A DNA stretch of 64,000 nucleotides from Serratia odorifera (lineage in GTDB: Bacteria; Pseudomonadota; Gammaproteobacteria; Enterobacterales; Enterobacteriaceae), in assembly GCF_900635445.1 (NCBI RefSeq), contig NZ_LR134117.1:3596001-3660000 (forward strand). Reading direction: 5' to 3'. The notes beneath the pieces were generated by a model, which searched no databases, had not been told where the DNA came from, and saw only the letters and a list, made by a program, of their open reading frames with translations. This document shows positions 18,128 to 27,156 of the stretch, piece by piece; the stretch's first letter is position 1; each line of letters starts with the position of its first letter. The translations under genes were made by a program, and so were the position numbers.

Positions 18128-19559
18128 ATGACAAGATATGAACAACTGGCGCAGCAGATCCGCGAGCAGATCCAGAATCGGGTATGGCGCGCCGGTGACA
18201 AATTGCCGTCGTTGCGTGAGAGTGGTAAACGTGCCGGTCTGAGTTTGATGACGGTAGTACAGTCTTATCAACTACTGGAAAGTCAGGGATGGATCGTGGC
18301 GCGACCGCAGTCGGGCTATTATGTGGCAGCGCGACCACAGCCGTTGCCGCAGGCCGAACGTGGCGAAAAACTGCTGTTGAGTGAACAGGTTGATATCAAC
18401 GCCTTTATTTTCGACGTGCTGCAGGCGTGCAAGGATCCTGATATCGTGCCATTCGGTTCGGCTTTCCCCGACGCCACGCTGTTTGTACAACCCAAACTGG
18501 CGCGCGCGTTGAGCAGCGTTGCGCGCAAGTTTACCCCGCACAGCTCGCTGGCCAACCTGCCGCCGGGCAATGATGCGCTGCGGCGCAATATCGCTCAGCG
18601 CTATGCCTTGAGCGGTATGCAGGTAGCGCCGGACGAAATCGTGATTACCGCCGGTGCCATGGAGTCGCTGAGCCTCAGTTTGCAGGCGGTGACGCAGCCG
18701 GGCGATTATGTGGCGATCGAGTCGCCGGCGTTCTACGGCGCGCTGCAGGCGCTGGAACGGCTGCGGCTGAAGGCGGTGGCGATTGCCACGCATCCGCAGT
18801 ACGGCATTGATTTGGCCTCGCTTGAGCAGGCGTTGACGCAATACCCGATCAAGGCTTGTTGGTTGATGACCCATTTCCAGAATCCGCAGGGCGCCAGTAT
18901 GCCGGAAGTCAACAAACAGCGACTGGTGACCATGCTGCGCCAGCGGCAGATTGCACTGATTGAGGACGACGTCTACGGTGAACTGTATTTCAGCGCCGAA
19001 CGGCCATTGCCGGCCAAGGCGCTGGATAGCGACGGGCACATTTTACACTGTTCGTCGTTTTCCAAATGCCTGGCGCCAGGGTTCCGCGTGGGCTGGGTTG
19101 CTGCGGGGCAGCACGCGCCGCAGATTCAGCGCTTGCAACTGATGAGCACCGTGTCGGCCAGCGTGCCGACCCAGTTGGCCATCGCCGACTATCTGCTGCA
19201 TGGGGGGCTACGATACCCATCTGCGGCGCCTGCGTCGGCTGCTGGCGCAGCGTCAAAGCGCCATGCGGCAGGCCATCGCCCAGCATTTTCCGCCGACGGT
19301 CAAAGTCAGCCAGCCGGACGGCGGCTATTTTCTCTGGTTGGAGCTGGAGCCTTCGCTGTCGGCGATGGAACTGTATCAGCGGGCGTTGGCGTTGGGCGTC
19401 AGCATCGCGCCTGGGCGAATGTTTACTACCGGCAACCACTTTAACCACTGTTTTCGTCTTAACGCCTCGTTCGAATGGAACGACAGGCTGGATGCGGCGA
19501 TCGCTACGCTGGCCTCGCTGATCCGCGCATTGAAACCGCAGTCAGCCAGCTCAGCGTAG
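18128..19559 (+). CDS. ydcR: GntR/MocR-family regulator with aminotransferase-like domain, YdcR-like (one apparent frameshift)
   Basis: An N-terminal winged helix-turn-helix (YEQLAQQIREQI, LPSLRESGKRAGLS) is fused to a fold-type I aminotransferase-like domain. The PLP-lysine segment is present (HCSSFSKCLAPGFRVGW, about residue 310). The whole length matches E. coli YdcR. The frame breaks in the G6 run 19202-19207; taking out one G joins LLHGG to YDTHLRRLRRLL and gives a protein of about 476 residues. The ligand and targets are unknown. Its 3' end overlaps the small convergent gene by nine bases. Confidence 0.85.
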
Positions 19560-19780
19560 ATAAAATTCCCATGCCTCTCCGGTGGCCTGCTGCGTTTTTT
19601 CACTGATTTCCTCCAGGCGTTGCGGAGCCTCGACGCTTTTTGCAGTTCCTCCAGCGAGTTACTTGCCTCTTTTGGCTTGAGAGGGCCAATGGGCCTGACG
19701 CTGCCGTCATGCAGGGTTTGTAAAAAGGCCGCCACCTCACGGTCGACGTGAGCCTGTACTGGCAGCGCTTGTTTGGACAT
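19551..19780 (-). CDS. Small hypothetical protein (one apparent frameshift)
   Basis: A strong ribosome-binding site (GAGGGAGGAAACG) precedes ATG on the minus strand. The first ~47 residues read MSKQALPVQAHVDREV onward. The frame is then best continued after the A5 run (T5 on the plus strand, 19637-19641) by adding one A. The result is a natural-looking acidic C-terminus (VEAPQRLEEISEKTQQATGE) ending in WEFYLR at a TGA, about 76 residues in all. I do not recognise a family. Without the repair the frame runs into the neighbouring gene with an unnatural arginine-rich tail. Confidence 0.5.
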
Positions 19781-19901
19781 CGTTTCCTCCCTCAAAGGTC
19801 GCTGGCAGGCGCCAACAGCCGGGTATCGGCACGCTGTGCACATATAGACGAAGGATGCGCGCGTCGGGCAAACGTCGTTGCGCACTGCAATAGCGCGCGG
19901 C

Positions 19902-19918
19902 TGCACCGAGGTGGAGCA
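19902..19918 (+). promoter_or_regulatory. NtrC-like enhancer site upstream of astC
   Basis: TGCACC-GAGGT-GGAGCA matches the NtrC consensus TGCACC-N5-GGTGCA at 11 of 12 fixed bases. It lies about 235 bases upstream of the sigma-54 promoter of astC, a normal enhancer distance. It supports nitrogen-limitation control, as known for the E. coli ast operon. Confidence 0.65.
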
Positions 19919-20042
19919 AAAGTATGATTTTTACCGGGCGAAGCGAATTATTTTTTGCGAGCGCGATCAGAAAAAACGAATCTTTCTGTCAATGAATAGT
20001 ATTTCGCCGCCAATGATGATTTCAGGCGCTATTTTTGCGTTT

Positions 20043-20081
20043 ATTCATTATGAATGCATAAAAAATGAATACTTATGCAAT
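20043..20081 (+). promoter_or_regulatory. Candidate ArgR box pair upstream of astC
   Basis: TGAATACTTATGCA (20066-20079) fits the ARG-box core TGAAT-W4-ATTCA at nine of ten fixed positions. A weaker box lies 21 bases upstream, giving the usual 18+3+18 spacing of a pair. ArgR is known to activate ast in enteric bacteria. The region is AT-rich, so chance similarity is possible. Confidence 0.5.
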
Positions 20082-20134
20082 ATAACTTGTTGTTTTAACG
20101 AAAAAAAATGAGAAATGGCTCCCAAATCCCGCGT

Positions 20135-20150
20135 TGGCACGATAGCTGCT
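20135..20150 (+). promoter_or_regulatory. Sigma-54 promoter of astCADBE
   Basis: TGGCACG-ATAG-CTGCT matches the sigma-54 consensus TGGCACG-N4-TTGCW with the GG and GC doublets exactly 12 bases apart. The predicted start point is near 20161, about 250 bases before astC. Together with the upstream NtrC-like site it shows nitrogen-controlled transcription. Confidence 0.85.
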
Positions 20151-20409
20151 CTACACTCTTTATCAAACGGCATGTATTTTAACTACCCGTTAACATTTAT
20201 TCCCCGTCTCTGGGGCTGTCAGGCGGCAGATATAGCGGAAAAGCGCATTTATGTAACAGATTTGTGTCTAAATGCCGGTGGGTAAGGAGAATTATCATCG
20301 GTGTATCGATGCGGATCGCAACGCGGTTTTTTGTCTGATTGTCGCCGTTACGGCGCAGGAGCGGTCCTTACAGTCAAAATTCAGCCTTTGCTGAAGTGAT
20401 GAGGTCACT

Positions 20410-21624
20410 ATGGAACAGCCAATCGCAGTTACCCGCCAGTCTTTTGATGACTGGATGATCCCGGTTTATGCTCCCGCTGATTTTATTTTGGTGCGCGGTG
20501 AAGGCTCACACGTCTGGGATCAGCAGGGGAAACAGTATATCGATTTTGCCGGCGGTATCGCGGTGAATGCGCTGGGGCATGCTCACCCGGTGGTGAAGGC
20601 AGCGCTGGTCGAGCAGGCCGGCAAATTGTGGCATCTCGGTAACGGCTATACCAACGAACCGGTGCTGCGTTTGGCAAAACAGCTGATCGACGCCACCTTT
20701 GCAGAAAAGGTGTTTTTCTGTAATTCCGGTGCCGAAGCCAACGAAGCGGCGCTGAAGCTGGCACGCAAACATGCGATGGATAACTACGGTAGCGAAAAAA
20801 ATCGCATCGTGGCGTTCAACAATGCCTTCCACGGCCGCACGCTGTTCACCGTTTCTGCCGGCGGGCAGCCAAAGTATTCTCAGGATTTTGCGCCGTTGCC
20901 AGGCGGCATTATGCATACCGCCTACAACGACCTTGCGGCTGCCGCAGAGGCGATCAATGACCAAACCTGTGCGGTGATTGTAGAGCCGATTCAAGGGGAG
21001 GGCGGCGTGCTGCCGGCGGATGGCGCATTCCTGCAGGGGCTGCGAGATCTGTGTGACCGCCATAACGCGTTGCTGATCTTCGACGAAGTGCAGACCGGCG
21101 TCGGGCGCACTGGCGATCTGTATGCCTACATGCAATACGGCGTGGTGCCCGACGTGCTGACCACCGCCAAAGCGCTGGGCGGCGGTTTCCCGATTGGCGC
21201 AATGCTGACCACCGATGCGCTGGCCAGCACGCTGGGCGTCGGTACCCATGGCACCACTTACGGCGGCAACCCGTTGGCAACTGCGGTGGCGGGGGCGGTA
21301 TTGTCGCTGATCAATACGCCTGAGGTGCTCAACGGTGTCAAGCAGCGCCATTTATGGTTTATCGAGCAGTTGAATGCCATCAACCAGCGCTATCCGATTT
21401 TCTCGGAGATCCGCGGTGGCGGCCTGTTGATTGGTTGCGTACTCAACCAGGATTTCGCCGGCAAGGCCAAGCAAATCACTCAATATGCCAACGAAGAAGG
21501 GGTTATCGCGTTGATCGCCGGGCCAAATGTGGTGCGCTTCACGCCTTCCCTGATCATTCCTGAAGCGGATATCAACGAGGGGCTGGCACGTTTCGCGCGA
21601 GCGGTGGCGCGTATTTGCAGCTGA
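20410..21624 (+). CDS. astC: Succinylornithine aminotransferase
   Basis: The 404-residue class III PLP aminotransferase transfers the amino group of N2-succinylornithine to 2-oxoglutarate, the third step of arginine succinyltransferase (AST) catabolism. Visible motifs are the FFCNSGAEANEAALK phosphate-binding region, the IFDEVQTGVGRTG active-site segment and the PLP lysine in TTAKALGGGFPIG (near residue 252). It is the first gene of the ast operon, as in E. coli. The protein is also close to acetylornithine aminotransferase ArgD; operon context decides the name. Confidence 0.95.
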   Translation: MEQPIAVTRQSFDDWMIPVYAPADFILVRGEGSHVWDQQGKQYIDFAGGIAVNALGHAHPVVKAALVEQAGKLWHLGNGYTNEPVLRLAKQLIDATFAEKVFFCNSGAEANEAALKLARKHAMDNYGSEKNRIVAFNNAFHGRTLFTVSAGGQPKYSQDFAPLPGGIMHTAYNDLAAAAEAINDQTCAVIVEPIQGEGGVLPADGAFLQGLRDLCDRHNALLIFDEVQTGVGRTGDLYAYMQYGVVPDVLTTAKALGGGFPIGAMLTTDALASTLGVGTHGTTYGGNPLATAVAGAVLSLINTPEVLNGVKQRHLWFIEQLNAINQRYPIFSEIRGGGLLIGCVLNQDFAGKAKQITQYANEEGVIALIAGPNVVRFTPSLIIPEADINEGLARFARAVARICS

Positions 21625-21676
21625 TACCACGGTGGCGCTCGCAAGGGCGCCGCCGGATGACATAGAGGTTCGCATT

Positions 21677-22711
21677 ATGATGATTATTCGCCCGATAGAG
21701 CGTCGCGATCTGGCCGATTTACTGACGCTTGCCGGTAAATCCGGCATAGGCCTCACCTCCTTGCCGCAAAATGAAGACACCTTGTCGGCACGCATTGAGC
21801 GGGCGCTGAAAACCTGGCAAGGCGAACTTCCACCGAGCGACCAGTGTTATCTGTTTGTGCTGGAGGACAGCGAGCGCCAGCAGGTGGTCGGCGTCAGCGC
21901 CATTGAAGTGGCGGTTGGCCTGACAGAGCCATGGTACAGCTTTCGCGTTGGCACGCAGGTGCATGCCTCGAAGCAGCTTGGGGTGTACAAGTCTGTGCCG
22001 ACGCTGTTCCTCAGTAACGATCACACCGGCCATTCCGAACTGTGTACGCTGTTTCTCGACCCGGATTACCGGCATGGTGAAAACGGCAAGCTGCTCTCCA
22101 AGGTGCGCTTTTTGTTCATCGCTGCTTTCCGTGAGCATTTTTCCCGCAAGGTGATCGCCGAAATGCGCGGTTTTTCGGATGAAAACGGCCGTTCGCCGTT
22201 TTGGGAAAGCGTTGGCCGGCACTTCTTTTCGATTGAGTTCGCCAAGGCCGACTACCTGAGCGGCACGGGCCAGAAAGCATTTATCGCCGAACTGATGCCC
22301 AAACACCCGCTGTACGTCGACTTTCTGGCGGAAGACGCGCAGAAAGTGATTGGTGAAGTGCATCCGCAGACCGCGCCGGCGCGGCGTCTGCTGGAAGCAG
22401 AAGGATTGCGCTATCAGGGTTACGTCGACATTTTCGACGGCGGGCCGACGCTGGAGGCGGAGATCGACGAGATCCGCGCCATCAAACGCAGCCAACTGGT
22501 CAAAGTGGTGCTTGATACCACGCCGATGCGCGCCGATGCGCCGCTGTATCTGGTGGCCAACGATAACTATCAACATTACCGTGCACTACTGATGCCCGCC
22601 GATCTGTATGACGGCCGCTTGCATCTTGATGCCGATACCGCGGCGGCGCTTGGCGTCGAACAAGGCAGCCCGGTGCGAGTTACCCCTCTTATTGGACAGG
22701 AGAACGCCTGA
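21677..22711 (+). CDS. astA: Arginine N-succinyltransferase
   Basis: The 344-residue first enzyme of the AST pathway transfers succinyl from succinyl-CoA to arginine. Its acyltransferase (GNAT-like) core shows the family signatures FLSNDHTGHSELCTLFLDP and GQKAFIAELMPKHP. The start at 21677 (MMIIRPIERRD) matches the E. coli N-terminus. It follows astC by 52 bases and shares one base with astD (TGATG), so translation is coupled. Confidence 0.95.
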   Translation: MMIIRPIERRDLADLLTLAGKSGIGLTSLPQNEDTLSARIERALKTWQGELPPSDQCYLFVLEDSERQQVVGVSAIEVAVGLTEPWYSFRVGTQVHASKQLGVYKSVPTLFLSNDHTGHSELCTLFLDPDYRHGENGKLLSKVRFLFIAAFREHFSRKVIAEMRGFSDENGRSPFWESVGRHFFSIEFAKADYLSGTGQKAFIAELMPKHPLYVDFLAEDAQKVIGEVHPQTAPARRLLEAEGLRYQGYVDIFDGGPTLEAEIDEIRAIKRSQLVKVVLDTTPMRADAPLYLVANDNYQHYRALLMPADLYDGRLHLDADTAAALGVEQGSPVRVTPLIGQENA

Positions 22712-24185
22712 TGTCACATCCTGCACTGCTTATTAATGGCGCATGGCGGCCGGGCCGCGGCGCTGCATTCAGCAAATACGATCCGATTGACAGCCAGCCG
22801 CTGTGGCAGGCCAACGCCGCTGACCGCCAGGATGTGGCCGATGCCTGTGACGCCGCGCGCAGCGCTTTCCCTGACTGGGCGCGCACGCCGTTCGCCGAGC
22901 GTGAACAGCTGGTGCGGCGTTTTGCCGCGTTGTTGGAAGAAAATAAAGCACGTCTGGCAGAAACCATCAGTCGCGAAACCGGCAAACCTCGTTGGGAAAC
23001 GCTGACCGAGGTGCAGGCGATGATCGGTAAAGTGGCCATTTCGCTACAGGCCTATCAGGCACGTACCGGCGAGAGTCGAAGCGTCATGGCCGACGGCGCT
23101 TCAGCGTTGCGTCACCGCCCGCATGGCGTACTGGCGGTGTTCGGACCGTATAACTTCCCCGGCCATTTGCCAAACGGCCATATCGTGCCGGCGCTGTTGG
23201 CGGGCAATAGCGTGGTCTTCAAACCGAGCGAACTGACGCCATTGACGGCGGAGGTCACGCTGCGGCTGTGGCTCGATGCCGGACTGCCGAACGGCGTGAT
23301 CAATCTGGTTCAGGGCGGACGGGCCACCGGCGAGGCGCTGGCAGCCAGTCAGGGCATTGATGGTCTGCTGTTCACCGGCAGCGCCGCTACCGGTGAACAG
23401 TTGCATCGCCAATTGGCCGGCCAGCCAGAGAAAATACTGGCGCTGGAGATGGGCGGTAATAACGCGCTGATCGTCGAACAGATCGACGATCGCGACGCGG
23501 CGGTCAATCTGGCGATCCAGTCGGCATTTATCTCCGCCGGCCAGCGCTGTACCTGCGCGCGCCGTATTCTGGTCAAGCGCGGTCAGCAGGGCGATGCGTT
23601 TATCGAACGGTTTGGTACAGGTGGCTGGCGCATTGCGCATTGGCCGCTGGGATGCCGAACCCCAGCCGTTTATGGGAGGGGTGATCTCGTCGGCGGCGGC
23701 GCAAAACATGCTGGCGGCGCAGCAGAAGCTGCTCGCACTGGGGTGGCAAGGCCCTGCTGACCATGCGGCAGCTGGAAAGTGGCAGTGCGCTGCTTAGCCC
23801 CGGCATTATCGATGTCACCGGCGTGGCGGGAGTACCCGACGAAGAGTACTTTGGTCCTTTGACCACCCTTATTCGCTATGACGATTTCGATCAGGCATTG
23901 CAGATCGCCAACCAGACGCGCTACGGCCTGTCGGTAGGGCTGGTGTCACCGCAGCGGGCGCAGTTCGAGCGACTGTTGCTGGAAGCACGTGCCGGTATTG
24001 TCAACTGGAACAAGCCGCTGACCGGGGCGTCGAGCGCGGCACCGTTTGGCGGCGTCGGTGCTTCGGGTAACCATCGTCCAAGTGCCTATTACGCAGCGGA
24101 TTACTGCGCCTGGCCGATGGCGTCGCTGGAAAGCGAAAGCCTGACGCTGCCGGCCAGTCTGTCGCCGGGATTGTCGTTCAATTAA
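22711..24185 (+). CDS. astD: Succinylglutamate semialdehyde dehydrogenase (two apparent frameshifts)
   Basis: This is the fourth AST enzyme, an NAD-dependent aldehyde dehydrogenase oxidising N-succinylglutamate semialdehyde. The Rossmann motif region (FGPYNFPGHLPNG), the LEMGGNN glutamate and the catalytic cysteine in GQRCTCARR are intact. The frame breaks at TTT 23611-23613 (should be TT: AFIERLVQVAGAL) and at GGGG 23740-23743 (should be GGG: LALGGKALLTMRQLESG). With both bases removed the protein is continuous to LSFN, about 490 residues and full length. I judge these as sequence errors because nothing else is degraded. Confidence 0.9.
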
Positions 24186-24222
24186 TCGTCAGGGCCGGCT
24201 TGCTGCCGGCCGGGAGAACCGC

Positions 24223-25566
24223 ATGGCGGGATATGAAGTCAATTTTGACGGACTGGTGGGATTAACCCACCATTACGCCGGTTTATCGTTTGGTAATGAA
24301 GCCTCTACGCTGTATCAGAATCGTGTATCCAACCCGAAACTGGCGGCCAAACAGGGGTTGTTGAAAATGAAGGCGCTGGCGGATCTTGGCTTCCAGCAGG
24401 GGCGTGTTGCCACCGCAAGAGCGGCCGCATTTGCCAACGCTGCGGCGGTTGGGGTTTAGCGGCAGCGACGAAGCGGTACTGGCTCAGGTACGGCGTACTT
24501 CACCGCGGCTGCTGTCTGCATTGGGTTCTGCTTCGTCAATGTGGACTGCCAATGCGGCGACCGTTTCACCGTCGGCAGACAGCGCTGACGGCAAGGTGCA
24601 TTTCACCGCCGCCAATCTGAACAATAAATTCCACCGCGCCATTGAGGCGCCGACCACTCGCGCCGCACTGCAGGCGATCTTCAACGACGATCGCCATTTT
24701 ATGCACCACCCGGCCTTGCCGCAGGTGGCGCTGTTTGGCGATGAAGGCGCGGCCAACCATAACCGACTGGGGGGCGATTATGGCAAGCGCAGCGTGCAGG
24801 TGTTCGTATACGGGCGTCAGGAGTTCGGCGGTGAGGTCGGCCCGTCGCGCTATCCAGCACGCCAGACGCGCGAAGCCAGCGAAGCCATCGCCCGGCTGCA
24901 TCAACTGGATGAGCGCCACACGGTGTTCATCCAGCAGCACCCGGCGGTGATCGATCAGGGGGTGTTCCATAATGACGTGATTGCGGTAAGCAATCAGCAG
25001 GTGTTGTTCCATCATCAACAGGCCTTTTTGCATCAGCAGCAGGCATTGGAGGAGCTGCGGCGCAAAATGGCCAGGCTGGACGCGGAGCTGGTGGCGATAG
25101 AAGTGCCCTCGGCACGTGTTTCGGTGGCGGATGCTGTCGCGACCTATTTATTCAACAGTCAGATACTGACTAAACCCGATGGCAAAATGATGATTGTAGT
25201 GCCGGAAGAGTCGCGCCAGCACCCCGGAGTATGGGGATATCTGAACGAAATGGTCGCTGGCGGCGGGCCGATCGACGAAATCAAGGTGTTCGATCTGCGT
25301 GAAAGCATGCGCAACGGCGGTGGCCCGGCCTGTTTGCGGCTGCGAGTGGCGCTGAACGGCGATGAGCTGCGGGCAGTCAAACCCACGGGTGATGATGAAC
25401 GATACGCTGTTCACCTCGTTAAACGCCTGGGGTCGATCGCTTCTATCGCGATCGGTTGACCGCCGACGATTTGGCCGATCCGCAACTGCTGCGCGAAGGG
25501 CGCGAAGCGCTGGATGCATTGACGTCAATCATGGGGCTGGGGTCTATTTACCCGTTCCAGCAATAA
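24223..25566 (+). CDS. astB: N-succinylarginine dihydrolase (three apparent frameshifts)
   Basis: This second AST enzyme releases two ammonia and CO2 from N-succinylarginine to give succinylornithine. The start MAGYEVNFDGLVGLTHHYAGLSFGN and the core (LPQVALFGDEGAANHNR, VIDQGVFHNDVIAVSN, MRNGGGPACLRLRV) match E. coli AstB throughout. The frame is broken by one extra base in GGGG 24399-24402, AAA 25379-25381 and GGGG 25429-25432. Correction gives GFQQGVLPPQERP and then AVNPRVMMNDTLF...NAWVDRFYRDRL, ending at IYPFQQ with about 446 residues. Three identical +1 homopolymer changes in one gene point to read errors. Confidence 0.9.
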
Positions 25567-25580
25567 TAGAGGATGGCAGG

Positions 25581-26563
25581 GTGGATCTATTGGCACTGAC
25601 GCTGGCGGGACAAGTGCCCGCCAACCAGCAGGGTGAAAACGCGCAGTTGCGCTGGCGCTGGCTGGGAAGAAGGATTGCTGGAAATAACGCCGCAGCAGGG
25701 CTACCAACGCGCGGTGGTGCTGTCAGCCGGTATTCATGGTAATGAAACGGCACCGATTGAGCTGCTCAATCAGCTGGTTGTCGATCTGCTGGCCGGCAGC
25801 CGCCGTCTGGCAGTCCGACTTTTGGTGATCCTGGGGAATCCGGCGGCGATGCGCGCCGGCAAACGTTATCTGCACAGCGATATGAACCGCATGTTCGGCG
25901 GCCGTCATCGTGACTTCCCGGCCAGTGGCGAAACGGCACGCGCCTTGCAACTGGAGCAACGGGTGGTCGAGTTCTTCGAGCAGGAATCGGCAGCGCGCGC
26001 TCATTACGATCTGCATACCGCCATACGCGAGTCATGCTTGCCGCGCTTTGGCATTCTGCCGTTTCAGCAGCGGCCATACGACCCGTCGCAGTTGGCGCTG
26101 CTGGACGCCGCCGAACTGGATGCACTGGTGATACACCGGGCGCCGGGCGGCACCTTCAGCCACTTTTCCAGCGAACAGGCGACGGCGGCCAGTTGCACGC
26201 TGGAGCTGGGCAAGGCACGGCCGTTTGGCGACAACGATTTACAGCAGTTTTCCGCCATTAACCGCGCCTTGCAGAGTCTGGTCAGCGGTGAAGCGTTGCC
26301 TGCGCGCAGCGGTGCGGCAATGCGTATTTTCCAGGTTGAAAAATCGCTGATCAAACGCAGCGAAGATTTCCGGCTGCATTTGGCTGACGATACCGCCAAT
26401 TTTTACCGTTTTGCCGCAGGGAACGCTGGTGTGTGAACAGGCGGGGGAGCAATACCGTGTGCAACATGCACAGCAATGGATATTATTCCCCAACCCCCAG
26501 GTAGCCGTTGGCCTGCGTGCCGGTATGCTGCTGAGCGAAGTTCCCCGCGATTGTTTATTTTAA
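25581..26563 (+). CDS. astE: Succinylglutamate desuccinylase (two apparent frameshifts)
   Basis: The last AST enzyme is a zinc hydrolase of the AstE/AspA family that splits N-succinylglutamate to succinate and glutamate. Zinc-ligand motifs are visible in AGIHGNETAP and in the YDLHTAIR histidine. The likely start is GTG 25581 (VDLLALTLAG aligns with the E. coli N-terminus), 14 bases after astB. An extra A at 25667-25668 (WLGEGLLEI expected) and an extra T in T5 26400-26404 (ANFTVLPQGTLV expected) break the frame. After correction the protein runs about 326 residues to RDCLF. Confidence 0.88.
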
Positions 26564-26575
26564 TCTGTTCTCTGT

Positions 26576-26600
26576 AACCGCCGATATTGCCGCGGCGGTT
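26576..26600 (+). terminator. Hairpin after astE
   Basis: AACCGCCG and CGGCGGTT pair perfectly around a 9-base loop, 12 bases after the corrected astE stop. There is no T-run, so termination strength is uncertain. Confidence 0.45.
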
Positions 26601-26869
26601 CAGCCTGCCTGACTCCAGGGTAAAACCAATAGCGCTGTTTATCGTTAAAGCATTTTTATTATCGATAAAACGACGCCTTATATTTTATTTTATCAATACT
26701 TCCAGTGTGGATCTGCCGCTAATAAGCGTAACAATTCATCTTTGGCCCACCAAAGCAGGTAAATCACTTTAGTAAGTTAAAAATGTGAAATAAATAACGT
26801 TATTAATAACCATGCTAATTTTCATGTTAACTTTCAACTGCTCAATAAATCGACGATAAAGAATTTCAT

Positions 26870-26886
26870 TGCACCTGTTTGGTGCA
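26870..26886 (+). promoter_or_regulatory. Perfect NtrC-type box upstream of porin
   Basis: TGCACC-TGTTT-GGTGCA is an exact match to the NtrC consensus TGCACC-N5-GGTGCA. It lies about 270 bases upstream of the porin start in a 590-base AT-rich spacer. A second, near-perfect box follows two bases later. Confidence 0.6.
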
Positions 26887-26887
26887 A

Positions 26888-26904
26888 TGCACCTTATTGG
26901 TGAT
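26888..26904 (+). promoter_or_regulatory. Second, adjacent NtrC-type box
   Basis: TGCACC-TTATT-GGTGAT matches the NtrC consensus at 10 of 12 fixed bases and starts 18 bases after the first box. Tandem NtrC dimer sites are the usual form of an enhancer. Together they make chance occurrence less likely than for one box alone. Confidence 0.5.
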
Positions 26905-27096
26905 AAGAATTTCCTTATAAGATAAACCAAATCAATGGGTTGTGTGGGTGATTTTCTGAATCATTTTGTTACAATTAAGCATGGATTCTCCACGTTGTTT
27001 TCTGAACTTTTTTATTTGCACTTTGGATTCATGATGCTAATGTCACATGGCCCTTTATTTAGGGGCGCTCATAAACATTAAATGATAAAGGTCACA

Positions 27097-27126
27097 GCCC
27101 AAAAGATAAATTGGGCGTGGATGGGC
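27097..27126 (+). promoter_or_regulatory. Inverted repeat and weak sigma-54-like element before porin
   Basis: GCCCAA-N10-TTGGGC (27097-27116) is a perfect 6-bp inverted repeat. Overlapping it, TGG at 27112-27114 and GC at 27125-27126 have the 12-base GG/GC spacing of a sigma-54 promoter. The CAC and TT positions of the consensus are not kept, so a promoter here is only a possibility. Confidence 0.25.
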
Positions 27127-27156
27127 AGGCTTTAATTAAAATATCTAGGAAAATAA

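Noticed and set aside
26564..27156. A micF-type antisense RNA upstream of the porin
   Set aside because: No sequence resembling micF or a terminator on the minus strand was recognised in the spacer.
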